The position numbers were made by a program, and so were the translations under genes. From NCBI GenBank assembly GCA_963706425.1, contig CAVPMN010000001.1, forward strand, positions 930,001 through 994,000: a stretch of 64,000 nt of DNA, in the 5' to 3' direction. Under the pieces are notes generated by a model, which was given only the letters and a program-made list of their open reading frames with translations, did not search any database and was not told the DNA's origin. How positions within the stretch are numbered: position 1 is the first letter of the stretch; every line of letters begins with the position of its first letter. The DNA comes from CAVPMN01 sp963706425. Its GTDB lineage: Bacteria; Actinomycetota; Acidimicrobiia; Acidimicrobiales; Acidimicrobilacustridaceae. This document shows, piece after piece, positions 1-8,180 of the stretch.

Positions 1-630
1 CGGCCTCGGGCTTCCTCAACGAGTACCTGCGCACCGATCAGGGCTTCGACGCCACCGGCCTCATCGCCTTCAACATCCTCACCAACACACCCGGGCGGGA
101 TCGGCGTCATCGTCGGCGGTCAGCTGGCCGACGCGCGGGGCCGACGGCTGATCGGCGCCGTCGGCGTCGCGGCCGGCGTCGGCCTTCACCGTGCTCATGT
201 ACCTCGGGACGGGCTGGGAGATCTGGCTGTGGTCGATGCTCGGCGCCGTCATCGGAGCGATGGCCATCCCGGCGCTGGCCGTCTACGGCCCCGAGCTGTT
301 CCCCACCGAGGCCCGCGGTCGGGCCAACGGCATCATCAACGTCTTCTCGGTGCTCGGCAGCGCAGCCGGCCTGGCCGTCGCCGGCGTGCTCGCCGATCGG
401 CTCGCCGGTGGCCTGCCCGCACGCCATCACCCTGGCTGGCCGTCGGCCCGGTGGTGGTGGTCGGCCTGGTGCTGTTCCTCTATCCGGAGACCGCCTCGCG
501 TGAGCTCGAGGACCTCAATCCGGAGGATGCGCCGCTGTCTCGCGAGCTCTTCGGGCTCGAGGGGCTCGACATCGATTCGTTGCCCGCCCGGTATCCCCCG
601 CGATCCCGCCCCGACGAGCCCGACGGGTAG
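1..630 (+). CDS. MFS transporter, 3' end, reading frame broken by base insertions
   Basis: This is the C-terminal part of a major facilitator superfamily permease, probably of the sugar-porter type. The 5' end lies outside the window. Hydrophobic segments are visible, with a cytoplasmic-loop pattern LADARGRR and the loop YGPELFPTEARGRANG, typical of sugar/metabolite:H+ symporters; the tail after VLFLYPET is hydrophilic. The reading frame steps +1 near 95, 184, 421 and 447, and the translation is coherent only if all four steps are repaired. That pattern fits sequencing insertions better than decay. The stop is at 628-630 and the next gene begins 12 bases later. Confidence 0.75.
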   Translation, partial: RPRASSTSTCAPIRASTPPASSPSTSSPTHPGGIGVIVGGQLADARGRRLIGAVGVAAGVGLHRAHVPRDGLGDLAVVDARRRHRSDGHPGAGRLRPRAVPHRGPRSGQRHHQRLLGARQRSRPGRRRRARRSARRWPARTPSPWLAVGPVVVVGLVLFLYPETASRELEDLNPEDAPLSRELFGLEGLDIDSLPARYPPRSRPDEPDG

Positions 631-641
631 CATCTCCGCTC

Positions 642-1484
642 GTGCCACTCCCCCCTCCGAGCCCTCAGTTGCCGCCCGCCAAGCGCTCGACCGCCCGTCG
701 CCGGGCGCTCTGGACGCTGCTGGCGGCGGCCGTCATCGTCGCCGGTTGCAGCTCCGAAGGCCCGACCCTCGTCGAGAACACCTCCACCACGGCGTCGATC
801 GATCCCACCAGCACGAGCTGCGATCCGTCCCTCGACGACTACCCGAACCACGTCGCCTTCGCCAAGCAGAAAGGCGCCATCGGCATCTATCCCGAGCCCG
901 GGGCAGCCGTGCCGAAGTTGGCGCTGGCCGATCCTCGCCAGACCGACACCGACCCACCGATCGACGTGCCGCTCGCGTTCCTGGCCGTCAACGAGCCCGA
1001 GGACAACTGCGACTGGATCGAAGTGCTGCTCCCGGTGCGCCCCAACGGATCGACCGGCTGGGTGAAGCGATCCGACGTGCGCATGGAGGGCAACCCGTTC
1101 TCGATCAAGATCGACTTGGCGGGCTTCAACCTCAAGGCCTACGACGGCGACGAGGTCATCCTCGACGTGCCCATCGGCGTCGCTCGCGAGAACACACCCA
1201 CACCTGGTGGCCTCTACTACACGACCGAGCTGCTCCAGCCACCCAACCCCGACTCGGTCTACGGCACCCATGCCTTCGGGCTGTCGGGTTACTCCGAGGT
1301 GCTCACCAGCTTCAACGGCGGGCAGGGCCAGCTCGGCATCCACGGCACCAACGAGCCAGAGAAGATCGGCCAGAGCGTCAGCGCTGGTTGTGTCCGCCTG
1401 CGCAACGAGGACATCGACGCGCTGGTCGACGCCATCGAGGACCCCTACGACTCCTACGGCATCCGAGTGGAGATCCTGGCCTGA
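642..1484 (+). CDS. L,D-transpeptidase (YkuD domain) lipoprotein
   Basis: A 280-residue secreted lipoprotein predicted to make or remodel 3-3 peptidoglycan crosslinks, or to attach proteins to the wall. A basic N-terminus, hydrophobic stretch and lipobox VAGC (Cys36) predict lipidation outside the membrane. Residues about 45-130 are SH3-like (GAIGIYPEPG, GSTGWVKRSDV). The YkuD domain fills the rest, with the catalytic signature HGTN (His234) and SAGCVRL (Cys250). The start is GTG with no clear ribosome site. The downstream lipoprotein overlaps it by one base (TGATG), so they are probably co-translated. The family call is firm; the substrate is inferred. Confidence 0.87.
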   Translation: MPLPPPSPQLPPAKRSTARRRALWTLLAAAVIVAGCSSEGPTLVENTSTTASIDPTSTSCDPSLDDYPNHVAFAKQKGAIGIYPEPGAAVPKLALADPRQTDTDPPIDVPLAFLAVNEPEDNCDWIEVLLPVRPNGSTGWVKRSDVRMEGNPFSIKIDLAGFNLKAYDGDEVILDVPIGVARENTPTPGGLYYTTELLQPPNPDSVYGTHAFGLSGYSEVLTSFNGGQGQLGIHGTNEPEKIGQSVSAGCVRLRNEDIDALVDAIEDPYDSYGIRVEILA

Positions 1485-2176
1485 TGCGCCGTTCGGCCGT
1501 CGTCCTCGTCGCGGTGCTCGCGGTGGCCCCGCTGGCGGCGGCCTGCGGATCCGACGGAGCCGACCCGGTGGCCGCTCCGACCACCACGGTCGAGGGCAGC
1601 ACGCAGCTGGCGCCGTTCGATCCGGCACAGTCGCTGCCGCCGAACGACGTCGGTTCGCTCCGCGAGCTCTACGACCCGATCCTCGCCCCGCTGGGGCTGC
1701 GGCTCACCCGTGGCGCGCTGATCGACCTGTCGGGTGGCGGCTACGAGCCCTCGAACGACGGGCGCCACCTGGCCCTCTACGCCGAGCCGATCGCGCCCGA
1801 CTACAGCCCGACGCAATACCTCGACGGGTTCTGGCAGGTCTCGGCCGCAGTCACGCCCGACGTGTTCGCCAGGTGGTCCGAGATCGAGTCGTACGACATC
1901 TGCCTCGAGCCGGTCGACTCGGTCGACGACAGCGACGAGCCCTTTCCGGTCACCCAGGTGAACATCACCCGCGAAGCCGCCAGCCGGATCGATTGGGAGG
2001 GTGGCGAGCTGGTCGACCTCATCACCGCCGGTCGCACCGACCCCGATGTGCGAGTGGTGGTGTCGCGCGACATCCGCAGCACGCCCGAGTACCAGACCGT
2101 GCTCGAGCTGTCGCGTGCCCGCGAGCCCGACCCCACGTCGACCACTGCGGCCGCGCCGGGCAACGGGTTCGGCTGA
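1484..2176 (+). CDS. putative lipoprotein of unknown function
   Basis: A 230-residue protein with a lipoprotein signal: MRRSAVVLVAVLAV followed by lipobox AAAC. A Thr/Pro-rich linker leads to a mixed alpha/beta region containing ALYAEPIAPDY and a Cys in SYDICLEPV. I do not recognise a domain. Its ATG overlaps the TGA of the L,D-transpeptidase gene, so it is translationally coupled to it and may act with it at the cell envelope. The C-terminus is Thr/Ala-rich and low in complexity. No frameshift is apparent. Confidence 0.7.
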   Translation: MRRSAVVLVAVLAVAPLAAACGSDGADPVAAPTTTVEGSTQLAPFDPAQSLPPNDVGSLRELYDPILAPLGLRLTRGALIDLSGGGYEPSNDGRHLALYAEPIAPDYSPTQYLDGFWQVSAAVTPDVFARWSEIESYDICLEPVDSVDDSDEPFPVTQVNITREAASRIDWEGGELVDLITAGRTDPDVRVVVSRDIRSTPEYQTVLELSRAREPDPTSTTAAAPGNGFG

Positions 2177-2216
2177 CGACATCTCCGCAGGCGTGCGACC
2201 GGCCCGCGGGCCCCGC

Positions 2217-2801
2217 TCAGAGCGACGCCAGCCAGTCCGCCACCGCAGCCGCCACCTGGTCGTCCTTCTTCGGGTCGTGACCCCCGCCGACCCATACCTG
2301 GGTGACCTCGCCCGGGATGGCCTGCACTGCGTCGTCGAACTCGGCGGGCGAACCGAACGGGTCCTTCTCGCCCGACACGAACAGGCAAGGCACCTCGAGC
2401 GCACCGAAGTGCTCGGTGCGGAGCTTGTCGGGTTTGCCCGGCGGGTGCAGCGGGTAGCTGAGCAGCACCAGACCGCGCGCCGAAAGCCCCTCGGCCACCG
2501 CCATCGAGCACATGCGCCCGCCGAACGAACGGCCACCGAGCACGATCGTCGTCGGGTCGACGCCGGCCCGGTCGGCCAGCAGGGCGGCCTCGTCGTTGAT
2601 GCAGGCGATGGCCTTGGGCGGGCGATCGGGAGCCCGCCGGCCTTCGCGTCGATAGGGGAAGTCGACGCGCGACACGGGAAGCGGCGCAACGGCCCGTTCG
2701 ACTGCGACGAGCGTGTGATGATCGCGATCGGCGCCCGCTCCCGGCGTGAGCAACAACGCACCGGGCGGCGACGATCTCTTGCGTTTCGCGGCGGGGCTCA
2801 T
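2217..2801 (-). CDS. alpha/beta hydrolase, KANL3/Tex30-like
   Basis: A 194-residue small alpha/beta hydrolase without a signal peptide. The N-terminus carries the oxyanion strand LLLTPGAGADRDH. The nucleophile elbow is GGRSFGGR (G-x-S-x-G), the acid is probably the Asp of SGEKDPF, and the catalytic His is in GGGHDPK. This order and length match the KANL3/Tex30 (dienelactone-hydrolase-like) group, whose bacterial members have no settled substrate. The gene overlaps the upstream J-domain gene by four bases (ATGA), so the two probably form one transcript. Confidence 0.8.
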   Translation of the reverse strand: MSPAAKRKRSSPPGALLLTPGAGADRDHHTLVAVERAVAPLPVSRVDFPYRREGRRAPDRPPKAIACINDEAALLADRAGVDPTTIVLGGRSFGGRMCSMAVAEGLSARGLVLLSYPLHPPGKPDKLRTEHFGALEVPCLFVSGEKDPFGSPAEFDDAVQAIPGEVTQVWVGGGHDPKKDDQVAAAVADWLASL

Positions 2802-3562
2802 CGACCGAGCAGGATACGGCGGGCTTCGGTGAGCTCGGCGATGCGCTGCGCTGCCCCGGCCGTCTCACCGCCGTGGTCGGGATGGGCCTCGCGCAGACGG
2901 GCCCGAAACCGGCGTTGCACGTCGGCCGGCGAAGGCAGGAGGTCGGCTGCGACGTGCCCGTTGGCCTTCTTCCCGTTGCGGCCCGCCGAGCCCGGTGGCG
3001 CGTCGAACCCCAGGGCATCGAGCGCCCACGCGACCGGATCGCCGAAGGCGCTGACCGAGTAGGTGCCCCCTCCGTAGCCCGTGAGATGCGCGACCAGCTC
3101 GGGGCCGACGGGGCCGACCCAGCGCATCGCCCGGCGCATCGTCGACATGACCGCGTTGCGGATCGCCGGGTCGAGGTCGCCGGCGGCATACACGGCCGCG
3201 AGCACCGCCTGCGCCGCCGTGCCCCGATGGGCGAAGTCGAAGCTGAGGTCGTCGCCGGCCCCCACCAGCCGGAAATGGCTGCGGAGCAGACCGATGTGAT
3301 CGGTCTGGAACCGGTAGCGCAGGCGAGGTTGGGGGATGCGCTGGCCCTCCTCGAGCTGCACCATCAGCCGCAGCAGGTCGGGATGCAGCTCGGGATCGAT
3401 GTCGCCGATGTGGGCGGCCACCACCCCACCGAGCAGGATGCCGCCGAACCCGGGCGGGGGATCGACCGGTAGGTCGGCGCGACCGAGGGCCACCCGACGG
3501 GTGGGGGCGATCTCCCGGGAGTGGTAGATCTCGAGCTCGGCCAGCACGACCACGCGGGTCAC
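2798..3562 (-). CDS. J-domain-containing protein
   Basis: A 254-residue protein with a C-terminal J-domain: VQRRFRARLREAHPDHGG carries the HPD tripeptide that stimulates DnaK-type ATPases, followed by helix IAELTEARRILL. The first 170 residues are not recognisable; they include RFQTDHIGLLRSHFRLVG and helical segments. A GTG start (GTGACCCGCGTG) is chosen because the sequence upstream of it is arginine-rich shadow translation. It overlaps the downstream hydrolase start by four bases. It might recruit Hsp70 to a client, but only the J-domain supports that. Confidence 0.65.
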   Translation of the reverse strand: MTRVVVLAELEIYHSREIAPTRRVALGRADLPVDPPPGFGGILLGGVVAAHIGDIDPELHPDLLRLMVQLEEGQRIPQPRLRYRFQTDHIGLLRSHFRLVGAGDDLSFDFAHRGTAAQAVLAAVYAAGDLDPAIRNAVMSTMRRAMRWVGPVGPELVAHLTGYGGGTYSVSAFGDPVAWALDALGFDAPPGSAGRNGKKANGHVAADLLPSPADVQRRFRARLREAHPDHGGETAGAAQRIAELTEARRILLGR

Positions 3563-3624
3563 GCTAACGGCCGCCGGCTCCGGACCACCGGTCGGAGCGG
3601 ACCGGGTACGCCCCCGCTCTGCTG

Positions 3625-3673
3625 GTTCTGGCGTCCGTGCGCTGCGCCGGCGGTGACGAACGGACGCCAGAAC
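3625..3673. repeat. intergenic inverted repeat, 14-bp perfect arms
   Basis: The arms gttctggcgtccgt (3625-3638) and acggacgccagaac (3660-3673) are perfect reverse complements around a 21-base loop. The structure sits just beyond the stop of the zinc-ribbon gene on the minus strand. It could act as a transcription terminator without a clear U-tract, or be an interspersed palindromic repeat. Confidence 0.6.
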
Positions 3674-3687
3674 GACTGCGGACGGCG

Positions 3688-4512
3688 TCAGACGTAGTTG
3701 CGGAGCACCGAGCGGAGCTCTTCGGCGTGCTCCTCGATCTCCTCGTCGGTCTGCTCGTCGTTCTCGATGCCCGCCCGCAGACGCTCGGCCTGCCCGAGGA
3801 TGTCGGTCCACACTGCCGGCGCGAATCCGAACGGCACGGGGATCTCGGCGATGGTGTCGGCCGCCCGCACGAGGCCGAGCACGCCTTCGTGGTCGCGCGC
3901 GTGGTTCTTCAGGCGGTCGACGGCCACGAAGAGCTCGCCGAGCACGTCGGCGACGTCGACCCCGTCGATGTGGTCGTCGCCGTCGCTATCGGGTTTGAGG
4001 GCATCGGGGTACTCGATCGACTCGAGCAACGTCTCGACCCGCTCCTCGTCGTCCTCGAGCACGACCAGGTTCCCCGCGACGTCGAGCTCGTAGGGGATCT
4101 CGAGGGTGTCGAGCGCTTCGGCCAGGCGGGTGATCTCGCTCTCGTCCCAGTCCTCCAGCTCGTAGATGAGCTTGGCCGCGTCGGGGTCGAGGGACGGGAG
4201 CGTGGTGGCGATGACCTGGTCGACCAGGGCGTCGACTCGGGCCTCGGTCACCGCCGGGACGATCAGGGTGGTGCCCTGCCAGGCACGGGGCAGGGCCTCC
4301 GACTCGAGCAGCTGTTCGAGCAGCACCCGCGACTCGACGGCCCACTCGTGCAGTTCGTATCGGATCTGACCGCTCGGGTCGGCGTCGACCTCAGGATCGT
4401 CGTGCTCGGGATCCTTGTCGACCAGCTCTATGTCGCAGTCGGGGCACATCGTGACGCTCACGACGTATTCGCTGCCGCAGTTCATGCACCACTTGGTCGC
4501 CACGGCGGGCAC
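3688..4512 (-). CDS. zinc-ribbon protein with two DUF2007-like repeats
   Basis: A 274-residue, very acidic cytoplasmic protein. The N-terminal zinc ribbon has two CxxC knuckles (WCMNCG and MCPDC). Two related alpha/beta units follow: one around ALPRAWQGTTLIVPAVTEARVDAL and one around EIPYELDVAGNLVVLEDDEERV. They resemble the short DUF2007 'putative signal transducing' fold. The remainder is helical and rich in Glu/Asp. The start is GTG. A stem-loop follows the stop. The function is unknown; the Zn ribbon suggests nucleic-acid or protein binding. Confidence 0.65.
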   Translation of the reverse strand: MPAVATKWCMNCGSEYVVSVTMCPDCDIELVDKDPEHDDPEVDADPSGQIRYELHEWAVESRVLLEQLLESEALPRAWQGTTLIVPAVTEARVDALVDQVIATTLPSLDPDAAKLIYELEDWDESEITRLAEALDTLEIPYELDVAGNLVVLEDDEERVETLLESIEYPDALKPDSDGDDHIDGVDVADVLGELFVAVDRLKNHARDHEGVLGLVRAADTIAEIPVPFGFAPAVWTDILGQAERLRAGIENDEQTDEEIEEHAEELRSVLRNYV

Positions 4513-4522
4513 CCTATTCGCG

Positions 4523-6148
4523 TCAGAGGCGCGGAGTCTCGACGTAGCGGCCGAACACGGTGGCCAGCGCGTCGATGATCTCGCCTTCGGTGGCGTAGGC
4601 CTGCACGGCGTCGATGAGCGCCGGCATGAGGTTCGCCTCCGGGTCGGCCGCTTCGACCGTGAGGCGGCTCAGGCGCTGCGCCACCAGGTCGGTGTCGCGG
4701 TCGGCTTTGACCGCGGCCAGACGCGCCTTCTGGGTCTGCTCGTGCTCGGCGGTGATGCGCAGGATCTCGAGAGGCGGCTCGTCCGCTTCGACGAAGGCGT
4801 TCACACCCACCACCACGCGACGCCCGCCCACGATCTTCTTCTCGAAGTCGTAGGCGGCGTCGGCGATCTCGCCCTGGAACCACCCCTCGTCGATGCCCGC
4901 ATAGACACCTTCGAGGATCGACCCGTTCCCGAGGTCGAGCAGGTGGTCGAAGATGTCGGACGCCTGCCGCTCGAGCTCGTCGGTGAGCGACTCGACGAAC
5001 CACGATCCGCCGAGGGGGTCGGCCACGTTGGCCACACCGGTCTCGTGGGCGATGACCTGTTGGGTGCGCAGAGCGATGCGAGCGGCCTTGTCGGTGGGCA
5101 GAGCCAGCGCCTCGTCCATCGAGTTGGTGTGGAGGCTTTGCGTGCCGCCGAGCACCCCGGCGAGCGCCTCGATGGCAGTGCGGGCGATGTTGAGCTCGGG
5201 CTGCTGGGCGGTGAGCGACACGCCCGCCGTCTGGGTGTGGAAGCGCAACGTCATCGAGCGCTCGTCTCGGGCGCCGTAGCGATCGCGCAGCCACGTCGCC
5301 CAGATGCGCCGCGCGGCGCGGTACTTCGCGATCTCCTCGAAGAAGTCGAGGTGGGCGTTGAAGAAGAAGCTCAGGCGCGGGGCGAACGCATCGACATCGA
5401 GCCCGGCAGCCTGCGCGAGCTCGACGTAGGCGAAGCCGTTGGCCAGTGTGAACGCCAGCTCCTGCGCGGCGGTGCTGCCGGCCTCGCGGATGTGGTAGCC
5501 CGAGATCGAGATGGGGTGCCAGCGGGGCATCTCGGCCGCGCAGAACGCCACCGTGTCGCGCACCAGCCGCATCGACGGCCGGGGCGGGAACACGAACTCC
5601 TTCTGCGCCTGGTACTCCTTCAAGATGTCGTTCTGCAGCGTGCCGCCGAGACGGCCACGCTCGACGCCCGCCTTCTCCGCGGTGGCGATGTACATGGCGA
5701 AGATCACTGCGGCCGGCGAGTTGATGGTCATCGACGTGGTGACCGACCCGAGGTCGATGCCGGCGAAGAGGTCCTCCATGTCGGCGAGGGTGTCGACGGC
5801 TACGCCGCACTTGCCCACCTCGCCTTCACAGGTGGGATCGTCGGAGTCGCGCCCCATCAGGGTGGGCAGGTCGAACGCCGTCGACAGGCCGGTGCCTCCC
5901 GCGGCGAGCAGCTCGCGGAACCGCTGGTTGGTGTCGTCGGCGGTGCCGAAGCCGGCGAACATGCGCATCGTCCAGAGCTTCGACCGATACATCGAGGCGT
6001 AGGGGCCACGCGTGTAGGGGAACTGGCCGGGGTAGTCGCCGTCGGCCGGGCCGTAGACCGGGTCGAGTGGGAGGCCCGACATCGTCTCGAAGTCGGCATC
6101 ACGGTGCGGGGACGACTCGTAGGCCTCACGCCATTCCTGTTGACCCAT
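4523..6148 (-). CDS. acyl-CoA mutase (methylmalonyl-CoA mutase family) large subunit, no B12 domain
   Basis: A 541-residue TIM-barrel subunit of an adenosylcobalamin-dependent acyl-CoA mutase. It covers only the substrate-binding barrel; the C-terminal B12-binding domain of full-length MutB (about 730 residues) is absent, so a separate small subunit must exist outside this window. Residues equivalent to MutB Tyr89, Arg207 and His244 appear as Tyr54 (ASMYRSK), Arg194 (PRPSMRL) and His219 (SGYHIREAG). The Arg favours a carboxylated substrate such as methylmalonyl-CoA over isobutyryl-CoA, where Gln is usual. The start at MGQQEW is chosen because upstream codons are not conserved-looking. Confidence 0.88.
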   Translation of the reverse strand: MGQQEWREAYESSPHRDADFETMSGLPLDPVYGPADGDYPGQFPYTRGPYASMYRSKLWTMRMFAGFGTADDTNQRFRELLAAGGTGLSTAFDLPTLMGRDSDDPTCEGEVGKCGVAVDTLADMEDLFAGIDLGSVTTSMTINSPAAVIFAMYIATAEKAGVERGRLGGTLQNDILKEYQAQKEFVFPPRPSMRLVRDTVAFCAAEMPRWHPISISGYHIREAGSTAAQELAFTLANGFAYVELAQAAGLDVDAFAPRLSFFFNAHLDFFEEIAKYRAARRIWATWLRDRYGARDERSMTLRFHTQTAGVSLTAQQPELNIARTAIEALAGVLGGTQSLHTNSMDEALALPTDKAARIALRTQQVIAHETGVANVADPLGGSWFVESLTDELERQASDIFDHLLDLGNGSILEGVYAGIDEGWFQGEIADAAYDFEKKIVGGRRVVVGVNAFVEADEPPLEILRITAEHEQTQKARLAAVKADRDTDLVAQRLSRLTVEAADPEANLMPALIDAVQAYATEGEIIDALATVFGRYVETPRL

Positions 6149-6291
6149 GCCCGCCAGTATCGCAGCCGGTCCCGCCGCGAGCGCCGGCCCCGAGCAACCT
6201 GCGTTCCGCCAGGCCTCATCGAGTCCTGTGCGCACGCAGGTTGCGAACGGGGGCCGCGGCAAGGGCAGACACGGCTCGGACGGCTTTTCTG

Positions 6292-6316
6292 GGTGACCGC
6301 GGTCACCAACTACCCT
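6292..6316 (+). promoter_or_regulatory. 16-bp palindrome and -10-like box before glpX
   Basis: ggtgaccgcggtcacc (6292-6307) is a perfect palindrome and is followed by a -10-like taccct at 6311-6316, eight bases before the glpX ATG. It also lies in the divergent gap between the acyl-CoA mutase and glpX genes, so a repressor bound here could control either. No regulator gene is adjacent. Confidence 0.4.
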
Positions 6317-6324
6317 GCCCGGGC

Positions 6325-7305
6325 ATGGCTGAAGATCCGGATCGCAACATCGCTCTCGAACTGGTGCGCGTCACCGAGGCGGCCGCACTCGCCGCCGCCC
6401 GCTGGATGGGACGGGGCGACAAAGAGGGGGCCGACGGTGCCGCGGTCGACGCCATGCGCCTCGTGCTCGGCACCGTGCCGATGGACGGCATCGTCGTCAT
6501 CGGCGAGGGCGAGAAGGACGAAGCGCCCATGCTCTACAACGGCGAGCGCATCGGCGACGGCAGCCCACCGCACGTCGACATCGCCGTCGATCCCATCGAC
6601 GGCACCACCCTCACGGCTCTCGGGCGAGGCAACGCCCTGGCGGTGATCGCCCTGTCGGAGCAGGGAACGATGTTCAACCCGGGCCCATGCGTCTACATGG
6701 AGAAGATCGCCGTCGGACCGCAGTGCAAGGGCGTCATCGACATCACCGCCTCGCCCACCAAGAACCTCGAAGCAGTGGCCAAGGCGAAGGGCAGCCCGGT
6801 GCGCGAGGTCACGGCCGTGATCCTCGAGCGTGATCGACACGACGACCTCATCGCCGAGGTCCGCTCGACGGGTGCCCGCATCCGGCTCATCCCCGATGGC
6901 GACGTGGCCGGCGCCATCTCGACGGCCTGGCCCGACTCGGGCGCCGACATCCTCTTCGGCATCGGCGGCACCCCCGAGGGTGTCATCGCGGCGGCGGCCC
7001 TCAAGTCGATGGGTGGGCAGCTGCAGGGCCGCCTGTGGCCGCGCAACGACGAGGAGCGCACCGCGGCGATCGACGCCGGCTACGACCTCTCGGCGGTGCT
7101 CGACACCGACGACCTGGTCGCCGGCGACAACTGCTTCTTCGCCGCCACCGGCATCACCGACGGCGAGCTGCTCGACGGCGTGCACTTCTCGAAGGGCCTG
7201 GCCACCACGCAGTCGCTGGTCATGCGCTCCCGATCGGGAACCGTGCGCCTGGTGAACGCCACCCATCGCGCCGACAAGATCGAGTCGTATCAAGAGGGTC
7301 GCTGA
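6325..7305 (+). CDS. glpX: class II fructose-1,6-bisphosphatase
   Basis: A 326-residue cytoplasmic enzyme that hydrolyses fructose 1,6-bisphosphate to fructose 6-phosphate in gluconeogenesis. Family signatures are clear: the metal/substrate motif GEGEKDEAP (about 60-68), the lithium-sensitive phosphatase motif DPIDGTT (89-95), FGIGGTPEGV and the C-terminal THRADKIESY. Length matches GlpX from actinobacteria. The ATG is very close to a -10-like box, so the transcript may be leaderless or nearly so. The gene is transcribed away from the mutase gene. No defects are seen. Confidence 0.95.
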   Translation: MAEDPDRNIALELVRVTEAAALAAARWMGRGDKEGADGAAVDAMRLVLGTVPMDGIVVIGEGEKDEAPMLYNGERIGDGSPPHVDIAVDPIDGTTLTALGRGNALAVIALSEQGTMFNPGPCVYMEKIAVGPQCKGVIDITASPTKNLEAVAKAKGSPVREVTAVILERDRHDDLIAEVRSTGARIRLIPDGDVAGAISTAWPDSGADILFGIGGTPEGVIAAAALKSMGGQLQGRLWPRNDEERTAAIDAGYDLSAVLDTDDLVAGDNCFFAATGITDGELLDGVHFSKGLATTQSLVMRSRSGTVRLVNATHRADKIESYQEGR

Positions 7306-7326
7306 GGCCGAGCAGTCCGCCCGCGG

Positions 7327-8125
7327 TCAGCGCAGGGTGCGCGAGCCGCGACCGATGAGCCACCGGCGCGCGTTGCGTGGCAGCGGTGAGATGACGCCGG
7401 CTGCCACCTTGTAGCCAACGCCGGGCACGCACAATGCCTTGCCCGCTGCCGTGGCGTCGACCGCCGCCTCGGCCACCGCCTGCGCGGGCATCCACACGAA
7501 TTCGGGCGCGTGGTTGTAGTCGCTGTCGCCGACCCGTTCGTGGAACTCGGTGCGGGTGAAGCCCGGGCACACCGCGGTCATGGTCACTCCGGTGCCGCGC
7601 AGCTCCTCGAAGACCGCCTCACTGAAGCTGGTCAGGAAGGCCTTGGTCGCCGCATAGGTGGCGTTGCCCGGCGCCGGCGAGTAGCAGCCCATCGACGAGA
7701 CGTTCATCACCGCACCTCGCCCGCGCGCCACCATGCCCGGCAGCACCGCGTTGCTGAGTCGCATCGGCGCAACGACGTTGACCCGGATCTCCTCCTCTTC
7801 GCCGTCGACGGGCAACTCGACGAACCGACCCGAGGTGCCGAAGCCGGCGTTGTTCACGAGGAGATCGACCGGGTCGTCGGGCGCGGCGCACCGTGCCTCG
7901 ACCGTGCTCAGGTCGTCGGGGTCGGCCAGGTCGGCGACGAGCACCTCGCACGTCGTGCCATGCGCCTCGGCGAGTGCATCGGCCAACGCATCGAGCCGAT
8001 CGCGTCGCCGGGCCACCAGCACGAGGCGGGGCACTCCACGCGCCGCCAGCGAGCGGGCGATCGCCTCGCCGATGCCACTCGACGCACCGGTCACCAGCGC
8101 GGTCCGCCATCCCGATGTCGTTCAC
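7327..8125 (-). CDS. short-chain dehydrogenase/reductase, +1 frameshift near the N-terminus
   Basis: A classical SDR of about 265 residues that uses NAD(P)H to oxidise or reduce an unknown alcohol/ketone. The Rossmann motif is TGASSGIG, then NNAG, catalytic Ser (NVSSMG) and YAATK. The open frame begins awkwardly inside the first strand. Removing one base from the ccc run at 8111-8113 restores a GTG start at 8125, an upstream ggag ribosome site and the usual WRTALVTGASSGIG opening. I therefore extend the gene to 8125. The C-terminal tail is basic (NARRWLIGRGSR). Confidence 0.82.
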
Positions 8126-8180
8126 CAGGGCTCCATTCGGAGAGCGTCGTCGAGCACGAGCACGGCTCCGCCAGGTTGGG

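Noticed and set aside
6149..6324. A cobalamin riboswitch upstream of the acyl-CoA mutase gene
   Set aside because: The gap is only 176 bases, holds a simple palindrome and shows no conserved B12-box-like segment.
7327..8094. SDR start at the GTG at 8094
   Set aside because: It would cut off the first beta strand of the Rossmann fold; one extra base in the ccc run restores a better start with a ribosome site at 8125.
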